From: Polyangium jinanense
Lineage (GTDB): Bacteria; Myxococcota; Polyangia; Polyangiales; Polyangiaceae
Length of the DNA stretch: 64,000 nt
Direction: 5' to 3'
Assembly (NCBI RefSeq): GCF_028435365.1
Contig: NZ_JAGTJJ010000056.1
Coordinates: 1-64,000 of the forward strand
The notes below the pieces were generated by a model. It saw nothing but the letters and a program-made list of their open reading frames with translations, searched no databases and was not told the DNA's origin. The translations under genes were made by a program, and so were the position numbers. The stretch's first letter is position 1. Every line of letters begins with the position of its first letter. Below are positions 25,037 through 35,527 of this stretch, piece by piece.

Positions 25037-27075
25037 TGGAGAACCCGTTCCAGGCCATCCACGCGGATGCATGGGATCCCGCTCCCATCGACGTCTCCTC
25101 GATCAACGAGCGCGCGAGCTCCCTCGTTCGCGCGCACATCGAACAGCTCCGAGACGCCGGGGCTCGCGAGGGAACGGCCGCCCGCTCGACGTCGATCCTG
25201 CTGCTCGGCCCTGCCGGCATCGGCAAGACGCACCTGTTCACGCGGCTGCGAAAGCAGGTGGGTCCACGCGCCGTCTTCGTGCACACGCGGCCCGAGGTCG
25301 GCGTCGATCCGTCGCCCCGCCACGTGCTCTCTGCGACGCTGCGCTCGCTCAGGCAGCCGGTGATCCAGCAGCAACACCGGCAGATCGACGTGATCGTGGG
25401 GGCCATGCTGGCGACGCTCCAAGGGGGTCGTCCACGCTTCCCCTTGTCCTTCATCGACGACTGCTCGAGGCAGCCGCCCGACACGCAGCGCGAGATCCTC
25501 TCGCATGCCGTCGCGCAAACAGAGGATCGTTTCCCTGACACGTCGGCGCGGTATCTCGAACACCTCCTCGCCCTGCCCTTCGCGGACCGCATGCGCCAGC
25601 GGGCTCTCTTTGCGTGGCTCTCGGGTGACGAACCGAGCCAGTCGCAGCTCGACATGATCGGCGAGCGCGCTGCCCTGCGCGAGGACGACCTCATCCTCGC
25701 GCTGCGCACGCTCGGCGTGGTGGCGGCGTTCGGCGCGCCCATCGTGCTCGTGTTCGATCAGCTCGAGAACCTCGCGGAAGAGGAGGGCAAGACAGGCCGG
25801 ATCATCCGGCACGCCCGCCTCGTGAGCGAGCTGCGCGACACGGTGCGCGGGCTCGTGATCGTGCAGATGGCGCTCGACGCGGTCTGGATGCAGCGCATCC
25901 ATCCGGTGCTCCACGCCAGCATGCGGGATCGGCTCGAGGAGAAGATCGAGCACCTCGCGCTCCCGACCCCCGAGCAGCGGCGAGAGCTCATCGAACGCTG
26001 GAGGAGCGCGCTGCCCGAGGAGGAGAAAAGCAAGCCGTTTCCGTATCCATTCTCGACGAGACAAGTCGATGCATGGCTCGCCGCGCCGGGAATGACGCCG
26101 CGCATGCTGATGCAAAGCTGCGGTGAGGCGTATCTGCGTCGAACCCTGCCCGAAGCAGAGGAGGCAGAGCCCGTCGACACCTCGCCGGACGAACGCCTCG
26201 CCGTGGCCTGGCAGGAGCACCTCGGGCGAGCGCGCAAGCGCATCGACGAGGCCGCGGCGCAGGCCCAAGGCGTGGCAGCCGAGAGCATCCGCGCGGGGCT
26301 TCTCGCGGCGCTCACGGTCGCGCAGGTGAAGGCCGAGACGGGGGAGACGGAGGGGGCTCCTGCGCTGCGCATTCGCATGGCCGACGGTGGCTGCGAAATG
26401 CTTTTCGTGCAGCAAGCACACCATACCTCCCTCGCCCGGGTCCTGCGCGCAGCGATCGCGCTCGCGGACGAGCGCAAGGTTTTGCTGTTGCGCGAGCAAG
26501 CGTTCGCGATCCCGCCGACCTGGAAAGAGGTTCACAAGCTTCTCGCCGCGTTCACGGGGAAGGCTTATGCTTCGTTCTTGCCCATCGAACGCGAGGCCCT
26601 GGCACGGCTCCTCGCAGTCGAGCGCCTGCTCGGCGCGGCCCGTTCGCAGGATCTGAGCGACGACGCCGGCAAGATCATTCCGTACGACACGGTCATGGAT
26701 TGGGCCCGGCGCACGCTCGGCTGCAATGCATGGGGGCCGGTGGAAGCCCTGTTTGGAACAACAACAGCCCCCGTCTCCGTGCCTTCCGCGCCTCGGCCGC
26801 CCGAGCCACCGCCGACTCCTGCCGACCCGAATGCCGCCCCTCCCCGCCCGCGCGAAGAAGAAGCATCCCCTCGCGCGACAACAAAAACCCCTGCGGACGG
26901 TCCGGTGCTTCGAGAGCTGCGCAAACTCCGGGTTGCCTCGATTGATCGCCTCGTGCGAGAGGTGCGCGCGTGTGATCCCATGGCCACGCGGGCAAGCATC
27001 ATGGAGGAGCTCGCCAAGCTGCCGATCAAGCGCTTCGGCGGCGCGATCATCGCGCTGGAGGAGCCATGGCGCTGA
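25036..27075 (+). CDS. AAA/STAND-like ATPase, second gene of nuclease-FtsK operon
   Basis: A 679-residue P-loop ATPase. Walker A is GPAGIGKTHLF (~residues 58-68); Walker B is IVLVFDQLENL (~236-246), with Asp followed by Gln rather than Glu. The next region (RHARLVSELRDTVRGLVIVQMALD) fits an ORC/Cdc6- or STAND-type ATPase. A Pro-rich hinge (~575-615) leads to a C-terminal helical segment that may be another winged helix (VLRELRKLRVASIDRLVREV). It overlaps the neighbours on both sides (1 and 10 bases), so all three genes are one operon with likely fixed stoichiometry. Possible role: sensing or loading ATPase for the nuclease-translocase. No close named system was recognised. Confidence 0.85.
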   Translation: MENPFQAIHADAWDPAPIDVSSINERASSLVRAHIEQLRDAGAREGTAARSTSILLLGPAGIGKTHLFTRLRKQVGPRAVFVHTRPEVGVDPSPRHVLSATLRSLRQPVIQQQHRQIDVIVGAMLATLQGGRPRFPLSFIDDCSRQPPDTQREILSHAVAQTEDRFPDTSARYLEHLLALPFADRMRQRALFAWLSGDEPSQSQLDMIGERAALREDDLILALRTLGVVAAFGAPIVLVFDQLENLAEEEGKTGRIIRHARLVSELRDTVRGLVIVQMALDAVWMQRIHPVLHASMRDRLEEKIEHLALPTPEQRRELIERWRSALPEEEKSKPFPYPFSTRQVDAWLAAPGMTPRMLMQSCGEAYLRRTLPEAEEAEPVDTSPDERLAVAWQEHLGRARKRIDEAAAQAQGVAAESIRAGLLAALTVAQVKAETGETEGAPALRIRMADGGCEMLFVQQAHHTSLARVLRAAIALADERKVLLLREQAFAIPPTWKEVHKLLAAFTGKAYASFLPIEREALARLLAVERLLGAARSQDLSDDAGKIIPYDTVMDWARRTLGCNAWGPVEALFGTTTAPVSVPSAPRPPEPPPTPADPNAAPPRPREEEASPRATTKTPADGPVLRELRKLRVASIDRLVREVRACDPMATRASIMEELAKLPIKRFGGAIIALEEPWR

Positions 27076-29120
27076 GCCCCCAGCCGCTCCCTCTGTTGAC
27101 GCTTGGGGACGACGCCCGGACGAGCCGGGCTCTGCCGCCAAACCCCCGCCGCGGCGCCCGCGAGCTCTCCGTCACCGAGATCCGCAACGCCCTTCGTTGC
27201 CCGCGCGTCTTCGCGCTCGGGCGCGCGCGCGGTCAGGCCGTCGCTTTCCCGATCGGTGCATCGTCCCTCGGCGCGCTCTTCCACCGCATCGCCGAGCGTT
27301 TCGCGCGTGAGCTCGAGGCGCCTCCCGAACCCGTGCGCGCGCTCCTTCCGCATGCGCCGCGCGAGCGCGTGGCAGATGGCCTCTCGGCCTGGCTCCTCAG
27401 TCACCTCGTGGACGAGCTCGAAGCGAACCCCAGCGCAGCGAGCATGCCCGGCGAGATCGACGATCTGGCCGAGGCGCTGCGGGAGTTCGCGCGCTACCTG
27501 GCGAAACAAATCGAAGGGACGGGGCACCGGCCGGCAGAGGCATTGCGCTCGTTCCTTCAGCACGCCGAGCTCGCGGTCGACGCCGTGCTCGATGCGTCCG
27601 GCGGGGTGCCGGTGCGTGTCTCGGGCCGGATCGATGCTCTGTATTGCAGGGCGAAAGGCGCAGTCGATATCGTCGAATACAAGCTCACGGACGAGGCCAA
27701 CCAGGAGCTCGACCAGGCACAGGTGGCGCTCTATCGTTACCTCTTGCGCTCCGCGCTCGATCTCGACGCGGAGCCGCTCATCCTGCGCTTCAAACCGGGG
27801 CTCATCGAGACGAAGCTCTCGGCGGTGGCTGCCGATGGCATCGTGGAGCGGACCCTCTTGCCCCTGCTCGGCAGGATGGTGAGCTGGTCGGAGCGCCCCG
27901 AAACGGCGCCGGCGACCTCGCGCCGGGATCTCTGCCCAACGTGCCCCGTACGACCGGCGTGTGTCGAGACATACATAGATGCGCTCGAACCTCGTGATCA
28001 ACCGCCTGCGGGCGCAGCTCGCCCCATGCCTGATCCGGCTGGACGGCTCACCTTGTCCCCTCCGCGCGAGCCCATAGGTGCTCTGCCGGACGACACCGAG
28101 GGCATGGCGGAGGCCGAGTCCCTCGCCGCGCAGATCGTGGCGCAGCTGAAACGACAAGGGGTCATTGCGAGCCTTGGCCGCAAGACAGTTGGACCGCGGC
28201 TCCTGCGTATCGAGGTCACGAGCCCGCGACAGCGTGTGGCGCAGCTCGATCGCGCAGCGCAGGACGTGGAGCATCACCTCGCCGGGTACAACGTGCGGTT
28301 CGAGCGGGAGGAGGCGCGGCGATATTTCACGGCGCCGCGGAGGGTGCCGCGCAAGGTCGACCTCGAAACATTGCTCGCGCGCAAAGCCGCATTCTTGCGG
28401 GAGCGGCCGGGGCGTTTCGTGCTCGGGGAGGGGCTCGATGGCGAGGTAATCGCCGGGGACCTCGCCGACGGAAGCTCGTGCCACCTGCTCGTGGCCGGCC
28501 AGACGGGGAGCGGCAAATCGGTTTTCTTGCGTGCCCTCGTCGTCGGGCTTTGTCACTTTCATCCGCCGGCGGCCATACGGTTCACGCTGGTGGATCCCAA
28601 GCGCGTGACGTTCGGCGGGCTCACCGCGGGGATCGGCGCCCACCTGGCAGGGCCGATCGTGCACGACGTGGAGGCGCTTCTCGCGGAGCTCGACGCGCTC
28701 GTGGCCGAAATGGAGGAGCGATACACGCTCTTCGAGCACCGGAAGGTGCAGAGCATCGACGACTACAATGATACCGCGCCTGCACCGCTGCCGCGGCGGG
28801 TGGTCGTGGTGGACGAATTTCAGGACTTGATTGCGTCGAGGGCAACGCGGCAGCCATTCCTGGATGCGGTGAAGCGGCTCGGGTCGATGGCTCGCGCAGC
28901 CGGGATTCACCTCGTACTGGCGACGCAGCGGCCCGACCGCACGACGGTGCCTGGAGAGATCAAGGCGAACCTGGGCGGGAGAATCGCGCTGCGGGTGCAG
29001 GAGCTCGTCAATTCGAGGATCATTCTGGACCAGGGAGGGGCCGAGGAGCTTCTGGGGAAGGGCGACTTCTACGCCGATCTCGGGCATGGGCTCGTGCGGG
29101 GACAAGCGCCAATGGCGTGA
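27066..29120 (+). CDS. Cas4/AddB-like Fe-S PD-(D/E)XK nuclease fused to FtsK/HerA-type DNA translocase
   Basis: A 684-residue fusion. The N-terminal nuclease has the RecB-family set: C45 (RNALRCPRVF), H73 (GALFHRI), D190 (GRIDAL), E204-x-K206 (VEYKL), then C290-x2-C293-x5-C299. The four Cys should hold a 4Fe-4S cluster as in Cas4, AddB and Dna2, and all catalytic residues are present. The C-terminal half is FtsK/SpoIIIE-like: Walker A AGQTGSGKS (~477-485), Walker B VVVVDEFQD (~578-586), then LVLATQRPD and RIALRVQELVNSRIILDQGGAEELLGKGDF. There are no membrane helices and no gamma domain. One protein can thus pump and cut DNA. It overlaps the ATPase gene by 10 bases. There is no CRISPR array or AddA nearby. 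Confidence 0.92.
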   Translation: MALSPQPLPLLTLGDDARTSRALPPNPRRGARELSVTEIRNALRCPRVFALGRARGQAVAFPIGASSLGALFHRIAERFARELEAPPEPVRALLPHAPRERVADGLSAWLLSHLVDELEANPSAASMPGEIDDLAEALREFARYLAKQIEGTGHRPAEALRSFLQHAELAVDAVLDASGGVPVRVSGRIDALYCRAKGAVDIVEYKLTDEANQELDQAQVALYRYLLRSALDLDAEPLILRFKPGLIETKLSAVAADGIVERTLLPLLGRMVSWSERPETAPATSRRDLCPTCPVRPACVETYIDALEPRDQPPAGAARPMPDPAGRLTLSPPREPIGALPDDTEGMAEAESLAAQIVAQLKRQGVIASLGRKTVGPRLLRIEVTSPRQRVAQLDRAAQDVEHHLAGYNVRFEREEARRYFTAPRRVPRKVDLETLLARKAAFLRERPGRFVLGEGLDGEVIAGDLADGSSCHLLVAGQTGSGKSVFLRALVVGLCHFHPPAAIRFTLVDPKRVTFGGLTAGIGAHLAGPIVHDVEALLAELDALVAEMEERYTLFEHRKVQSIDDYNDTAPAPLPRRVVVVDEFQDLIASRATRQPFLDAVKRLGSMARAAGIHLVLATQRPDRTTVPGEIKANLGGRIALRVQELVNSRIILDQGGAEELLGKGDFYADLGHGLVRGQAPMA

Positions 29121-29179
29121 GGGCGTTTTCGGAACATGCGCTGCACACGGGGCAACTCCGCTATGCCCCGTGTGTAGAG

Positions 29180-30109
29180 CTACGTCCGCGGAGGCGGCTT
29201 GGGCAGGCAGCCAGGCCACACCTCGAGGAAGTCGCGCAGCGCCGCGACGAACGTGCTCAGGCGCGTGGGCACGTGCTGGCTGCGGGGATACACCGCGTAC
29301 ATCTGCTCCGCGGGCATCACGTACGCGGCGAGCACCTCCTCGACCTTGCCCTCGGAGATCGCGGGCGCGGCGAGGTAGTCCGGCAAGCAGCAGATCCCGC
29401 AGCCAGCGACGGTGAGGTCACGCAGCAGCGCCCAGCTGTTCGCGGTCGCGTGGCGGTGCACGATCGACAGCTTCGTGCCGCCGCGGGTGAAGCGCCACGT
29501 TGCCGCCTCGCGCCGGGTGCCCATCACCAGGCACGTGTGCCGCGAAAGCTCGCGCGGGTGCGCTGGGACGCCGTGACGCGCGAGGTAATCCGCGCTGGCA
29601 ACGAGGCGACGCCGCGAGGGCGCGCCGAGCTTGCGCGCCACGAGCGACGCGCTGTCGCACGGCTCGACCTCGATCACGACATCGAAGCCGTCGCGCACCG
29701 GATCGACACGCTCGGAGACGAGCTCGACCTCGACAGCGACGCCCGGGCACTCCTTCGCGTAGCGCCCGAGTACGCGCCCGAACACCGCCTGCCCGAACTC
29801 GACCGGCGCGGCGACCCGCAGGCGCCCGCGGGCCTCGCTGCCGCGTGACGACACCACGCGCTCCGCCTCGGTGAGCGCGTCGAGCCCGGCGCGCACCTTC
29901 TCGAGGTACTCACGCCCCTCCTCGGTCAGGCGAACCCGCCGTGTCGTGCGTTCGAGCAGCCGGGCGCCGAGGCGCCGCTCGAGACGACTGACCTGCACGC
30001 TGACGGTCGACACCGGCGCGGACAGAGCGAGGGCGGCGGCGCGGAAGCTGCCCGTCTCGGCGACGCGAGCGAAGGCTTCGATGGCGGCGAAGTCGGGACG
30101 GCTGTTCAT
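29180..30109 (-). CDS. LysR-family transcription regulator
   Basis: A 309-residue regulator. The N-terminal HTH (FAAIEAFARVAETGSFRAAA and the following VSTVSVQVSRLERRLGARLL) is the standard LysR domain, followed by a periplasmic-binding-protein-like effector domain (RGRLRVAAPVEFGQAVFGRV...). It is divergent from a glutathione S-transferase gene across 66 bases and probably controls it and itself. The gap contains ttgttcaa and tgatca, possible half-sites, but no clear T-N11-A box was fixed. The effector is unknown. Confidence 0.9.
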   Translation of the reverse strand: MNSRPDFAAIEAFARVAETGSFRAAALALSAPVSTVSVQVSRLERRLGARLLERTTRRVRLTEEGREYLEKVRAGLDALTEAERVVSSRGSEARGRLRVAAPVEFGQAVFGRVLGRYAKECPGVAVEVELVSERVDPVRDGFDVVIEVEPCDSASLVARKLGAPSRRRLVASADYLARHGVPAHPRELSRHTCLVMGTRREAATWRFTRGGTKLSIVHRHATANSWALLRDLTVAGCGICCLPDYLAAPAISEGKVEEVLAAYVMPAEQMYAVYPRSQHVPTRLSTFVAALRDFLEVWPGCLPKPPPRT

Positions 30110-30175
30110 GGCGCTGGACAGAGTGATCAATCTGCCCTCATTGTTCAAGCTGCCGCGGCTGCCTAGACTGCGGGC

Positions 30176-30793
30176 ATGACCGAGACGATGAAGCTTTTCT
30201 ACACGCCAGGGGTCTGCTCGCTCGCGCCGCACATCGCGCTTCGCGAGGCCGGCGCCACGTTCGAGCTCGCCCGCGTCGACTTGAGGAGCAAGAAGACCGC
30301 GGACGGCGACGACTTCGCGCGCTTGAACCCCAAGGGTTACGTGCCCGCGCTGCTGCTTCCGGACGGCACCTTGCTGACCGAGACAGCGGTCTTGCTGAAC
30401 TACATCGCCGACACCTGGCCGGAGGCCAATCTTGCCCCACCGCGCGGCAATCTCGTGCGCGTTCGCTTCGACGAATGGCTGCAGTTCATCGCCACCGAGC
30501 TGCACAAGGGCTTCGCACCGTTCACCCTGATGCCGAATGTGAGCGAGGAGTCGAAGCACTGGGCCGCGCAGCGCCTCGCTAGCCGCGTCACCCTGCTCGC
30601 CGAGGCGCTCGCCGATCGCCCGTTCCTCCATGGCGACGCGTTCACCATCCTCGACGCTTACGCGTACTTCGCGCTGCGAACGTATCGACATCTGCTGCGG
30701 GTCGATCTGCCCGGCGCGCTTGGCTCCTACCTCGAGCGGCTCTCCGCGCGCCCGGCCATCCGCGCGGCGCTCACGGCCGAAGGCTTTCACTGA
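30176..30793 (+). CDS. glutathione S-transferase
   Basis: A 205-residue enzyme of normal GST length. The N-terminal thioredoxin-like domain (KLFYTPGVCSLAPHIALREAG) has the conserved NPKGYVPALLL cis-Pro motif and TETAVLLNYIAD, the glutathione contact. The C-terminal all-helical domain includes FTILDAYAYFALR (N-capping box). The active residue near the N-terminus could be Cys (GVCS), as in beta-class GstA enzymes. It conjugates glutathione to electrophiles or reduces disulfides. It is divergent from the LysR gene, the expected regulator. Confidence 0.92.
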   Translation: MTETMKLFYTPGVCSLAPHIALREAGATFELARVDLRSKKTADGDDFARLNPKGYVPALLLPDGTLLTETAVLLNYIADTWPEANLAPPRGNLVRVRFDEWLQFIATELHKGFAPFTLMPNVSEESKHWAAQRLASRVTLLAEALADRPFLHGDAFTILDAYAYFALRTYRHLLRVDLPGALGSYLERLSARPAIRAALTAEGFH

Positions 30794-30993
30794 GCCTGCG
30801 GCGCGGGTGAAGCCGAAGCATCATGCTCTCAGGGCCCCGCAGTACATGCAGTGGCACCATGCGCGCAGTGCCGCGCGCGGGCCGGGTGGGTGCTTTGGAG
30901 GATGAGCCGGGTTCACCAAGTGCGCCGCTCGGGTCGCAGGGCCGCTCGCCTGCTGGGCGGCCCGGAGGTCTCGAAGAGGAGCTCGCTCCGCAG

Positions 30994-32346
<1,353 letters not shown>

Positions 32347-32379
32347 TCGATGCTCCCTTGAAAGATGCGGCTCCGCGGC

Positions 32380-32937
32380 TCACTTGGCCGCAAGGGTCTC
32401 GCAGGGCTTGAGGTTCTTCTCCGCGACCTCGGCCGAGGGAACCCCGTCCATGCCGGTCGTCTTGCAGACGTACTTCTTGCCGCCGATCTCTTTCAGCATG
32501 AAGCCGATATACCCCGTCTTGCCCGCGTTCTCGAACTGGACGATGGCCATGTTCGGGCCCTCCTTCGCCCACTTCTTGAAGGGAAAGAGCACGGTATCGC
32601 CCTCGAAGCCCTTCTTCAGGGCCGCGAAATCGTCCTTGGCCTCGCTGACGTTGAGCGAGGCCCCGTCGCCGATGTCCACGGTGGCGCTCTTGTGCTGATC
32701 GTCGAGGCTCATGTCCATGGCGCCCATGCCGCCCGGCCGAACCTTGATCTTGAGGGGCAGCGGGGTGAGCTCCACGTCCACGAGCTCGCCCTTGGCCTCG
32801 CCACCCTTCGGCGCCTCGGCCGCGCCCTTCGCCGCCGGCGCGCCCGAGCCGGCCGGCTTGGCGGCGGCCTCCTCGCCCTTGTTCGAATTGCAGCCGGCCA
32901 CCGCCAGCAGTGCCATGACAACCACGATCTTGCGCAT
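32380..32937 (-). CDS. lipoprotein of unknown function
   Basis: A 185-residue lipoprotein; ATG 32937 has gaggag 9-10 bases upstream. The signal peptide is MRKIVVVMALLAVAGC (AGC lipobox), followed by an Ala/Lys/Glu-rich spacer. The mature domain has a beta-rich pattern (LPLKIKVRPGGMGAMDMSLD; TVLFPFKKWAKEGPNMAIVQFE) and one Cys pair (KYVCKTTGMD; KPCETL). No family was recognised. It is 33 bases upstream of the GH5 gene on the same strand and may be cotranscribed. Confidence 0.75.
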   Translation of the reverse strand: MRKIVVVMALLAVAGCNSNKGEEAAAKPAGSGAPAAKGAAEAPKGGEAKGELVDVELTPLPLKIKVRPGGMGAMDMSLDDQHKSATVDIGDGASLNVSEAKDDFAALKKGFEGDTVLFPFKKWAKEGPNMAIVQFENAGKTGYIGFMLKEIGGKKYVCKTTGMDGVPSAEVAEKNLKPCETLAAK

Positions 32938-33178
32938 CCCTGTTCTCCTCACGGTGTCGCCGGGACCATCGGGCCGCCGGCGCTCGCCCTAGAGACGGGG
33001 AGGGAGGGGCGCTTTTGCGTTTTTTGTTCGGTGCGACGGACCACAAGCACGAGCGCCCCAGCAGCCTTCCGATACGACGTCTTCCCGGACGTCGCCCCCG
33101 GGCTGCAAGCCCCGAGTATGCAATCGTGCTTGAGGAGCCGACGATTCGCGCGTAGGAGCTTTCCCAAGGAGAATCTTC

Positions 33179-33610
33179 ATGCGTGTCCTGTTTTCTGCGG
33201 CCCTGATGGCCGGTCTGTTCGCCACGTCGTGCGGTGGAAGCAGCCCCCCTCCTGCATCGACGGTCGAGGTTCCCCCGTCGGAAGCGGGAGCGACGGGCGC
33301 CCCGGCGGCTTCGTCCCCCGCCGAGGCTTCGGCGCCTGCCGAGGCCAAGCCGTCCTACAAATCGGACCTCGAGGCCTGGTGCAATGCGCCCTCGCGCGCG
33401 CCGGGGGCCGCAACGGCTTCGGCGGAGGACAGACCGCGGATCCTGGCCGAGTGGATCTCGGCGCAGCTTCAGACCGATCAGGCGAAGGATCTGGCGAAGC
33501 AAATGAGCGTGCTCGACCCTGGCAGTCGACCCGGCGCATTTCGCAAAGAAGTCGAAGCTCAGGGCATCAAGACTTGCCCGTTCGCCGACGAAATGTCCAA
33601 GCCCCGATGA
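33179..33610 (+). CDS. small lipoprotein
   Basis: A 143-residue protein with signal peptide MRVLFSAALMAGLFATSC, Pro/Ala/Glu-rich spacer and a helical C-terminal domain with two Cys (LEAWCNAPSR; IKTCPFADEM). Ribosome site aaggag lies 6-7 bases before ATG. Function unknown. The pattern LEAWC-N-A...RILAEWISAQL...CPFAD recurs, from memory, in small exported myxobacterial proteins. A half copy of the palindromic repeat follows 50 bases after its stop. Confidence 0.75.
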   Translation: MRVLFSAALMAGLFATSCGGSSPPPASTVEVPPSEAGATGAPAASSPAEASAPAEAKPSYKSDLEAWCNAPSRAPGAATASAEDRPRILAEWISAQLQTDQAKDLAKQMSVLDPGSRPGAFRKEVEAQGIKTCPFADEMSKPR

Positions 33611-33659
33611 GGCGCACGGGCTCGTGAGGGGCGGTCTGTCGAGCTCGTCGACGATCTTC

Positions 33660-33786
33660 TCGGGGCCGCCGCGCCGGGGCGCCGCCCCGGACCCCGCGGG
33701 GGCTATTCGCCCCTCGACCCGAACCAGCGCAAGCGCTGGACCCAGGGTCGATGAACTGCGCGATGCGCAGTTCATCGAACAGGTTG
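33660..33786. repeat. MITE-like palindromic element, half copy
   Basis: The left ~85 bases (ggggccgccgcgccggggcg through cctcgacccgaaccagcgca) match the left ends of the other two copies, and a perfect 31-base palindrome at 33748-33778 (tcgatgaactgcgc core) closes it. The right half is missing. This gives a solo-end form of the element. Confidence 0.75.
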
Positions 33787-33995
33787 GGGTGAGGGACTTT
33801 CAGCCGCGCAGGATCACAGCTCCCATTCCAACGCCCCTCGCCCCATTCGCGGCGGATCGTGGGTTCTCCGCCGACGAACCAATCCGCTCTTTTCCAATTG
33901 CCTCCGGCCGCAATCCATGAGACAAAGCAAGCGACGCCAGCCGGCGCTAGCAACACCGACCGGCGTCTCCCCACAACCCCGAATCACCCGGAGTC

Positions 33996-34544
33996 ATGAG
34001 TATGGTCACGATACCGCTCCATCCGCCGCCGGCAAACTTTACGGCGGCGCACGCCCTGCTTGGGCGCCTTTACCTCGAACACCGCGATTTCCTGCGCCGC
34101 CTTCTTCTTGGACAGGCCATCCCTCCCCGCGACGTGGACGACGTCGTGCAGGAGGTCTTCCTCACGGCCTGGCGACGCCTCGAATGTCTCGTCACGCCGG
34201 AGCAGGCGCGCCCGTGGCTCCTGATGATCGGCCTCAACCGTGCGCGCAATCATCGAAAGCTGGCGCGTTGCGAACGGGAGGTCCTCGCGGGCCTTTCGGA
34301 TGACTTTCCCGAGCGGGAAGACGAAGCGGAGTCGACGGAGGCGCTCGTGCTGGCGACGTACGGGCTCTTCCGGCTCAAGCGATTCCTCTTGAGGATTGGC
34401 CCGCGCATCCGGGCGGTGGTCGTGCCGTACCTGGAAGGCCGTTCGATCCGGGAGATCGCCGAAGCGCTCGGCATCAAGACCAAGACCGCCTACGCCCGCC
34501 TGCAGCTCGCCCGGGAGCACCTGAAGACGCTCGCGCTCGCCTGA
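33996..34544 (+). CDS. ECF sigma factor
   Basis: A 182-residue sigma factor with region 2 (LYLEHRDFLRRLLLGQAIPP, then DVDDVVQEVFLTAWRRLE) and region 4 (VVVPYLEGRSIREIAEALGI, then KTKTAYARLQLAREHL). An anti-sigma gene is not adjacent, so control is unknown. The start could be ATG 33996 or 34002; no clear ribosome site is seen. It follows the half palindromic element by about 200 bases and is convergent with the next gene. Confidence 0.88.
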   Translation: MSMVTIPLHPPPANFTAAHALLGRLYLEHRDFLRRLLLGQAIPPRDVDDVVQEVFLTAWRRLECLVTPEQARPWLLMIGLNRARNHRKLARCEREVLAGLSDDFPEREDEAESTEALVLATYGLFRLKRFLLRIGPRIRAVVVPYLEGRSIREIAEALGIKTKTAYARLQLAREHLKTLALA

Positions 34545-34658
34545 ATTTGCTTGCTTCCGCCTCCGCCTCCGCCTCCGCTTTGCGACGACGTAGATTGATC
34601 GGTAGGAGCTTGCGCCTTCATTTGGGGAGACGAGTCCCCCCAAAAAGGGGTTGGCTCG

Positions 34659-35462
34659 TCATGTCGGCTCCTCGGGGATCTCGGGCGAGCCGGGCCAGGT
34701 GATGCCGACCTTTTGAAGCCTGTACTGGGCGCCATGCACGCGCTTCGGGTCGGGCGTGGGGAGAAGGAGCGTCTCGAGCTCGGCAGGCGTGAACTCCGTG
34801 GGGCCTTTCAGCCTCCGATCGACCACCGCGTCGATGACCGCGTGGGCGGGAGCGTCTTGCGGGCGGTCGTGGTACGTCACGATCCACCCGGGGCGTGGAT
34901 AATACGACTCACAAGACAGCGGCAAGAGCCGCCCGTCGTGGAGCAAGCCCCACGCGGCCAGCCGGCGGGCGCCGTTGGCCCGTCTCGGATCGTGTACGGC
35001 GAGGAGCGTGCCTCCGACGCGATCGCCGTGAAGCCAGAAGCCCACGCCCGCCCGCCTCTCCCCATGCTCGTCCCCCACGTAGAGCCAACCGACGGCCATC
35101 ACGAACGCGGGCTCGAGCTCGGCGGGCAGCCCTGGCACGGCCCCGCGCACATCGTCCGGGCCGCCGGTCACCGCGTCGACCGAGAGGCCGAGCTGCTCGA
35201 TCGGACCCCACCCGAGCTCGTACGCGAGACCGACGACGCCTGCCTCGTTCCACGCCACGACCTCGTAGTTTCCTTCTCCGTCGTCGTTGTAGATGGCGCC
35301 CCGCTTGGGGTCGCCCGTCCACTCCATGCCGTCGGAGGCTGGATACCAAAAGCGCGCGATCCGCTTGAGGTAGGTCTCGACGTACGCGCGCAGCGCGGCG
35401 CGGACGATGGCGTCTCGGTCGAAGACGAGGCGTCCGAAGTGGCGGGTGACCCGTTCGATCAT
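34659..35462 (-). CDS. unknown 267-aa protein
   Basis: Not recognised. No signal peptide or membrane helix. The protein is rich in Trp/Tyr/Gly with repeated beta-type stretches (RGAIYNDDGEGNYEVVAWNE; GVVGLAYELGWGPIE; AGVGFWLHGDRVGG), suggesting a compact globular cytoplasmic domain. It lies 65 bases downstream of, and on the same strand as, a lipoprotein with an HNH-like end. An immunity role for it is conceivable but not supported by any motif. Confidence 0.7.
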   Translation of the reverse strand: MIERVTRHFGRLVFDRDAIVRAALRAYVETYLKRIARFWYPASDGMEWTGDPKRGAIYNDDGEGNYEVVAWNEAGVVGLAYELGWGPIEQLGLSVDAVTGGPDDVRGAVPGLPAELEPAFVMAVGWLYVGDEHGERRAGVGFWLHGDRVGGTLLAVHDPRRANGARRLAAWGLLHDGRLLPLSCESYYPRPGWIVTYHDRPQDAPAHAVIDAVVDRRLKGPTEFTPAELETLLLPTPDPKRVHGAQYRLQKVGITWPGSPEIPEEPT

Positions 35463-35527
35463 CGGCTTCGCCTAGACCCGGTTTGTCTCGGCGTCAACGG
35501 TCGCGCCGCCTGCGTCCGCCGGCCACG

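Noticed and set aside
27066..29120. Cas4 of a CRISPR adaptation module
   Set aside because: Fused to an FtsK pump; no Cas1/Cas2 or array in the window, so Cas4-like fold only.
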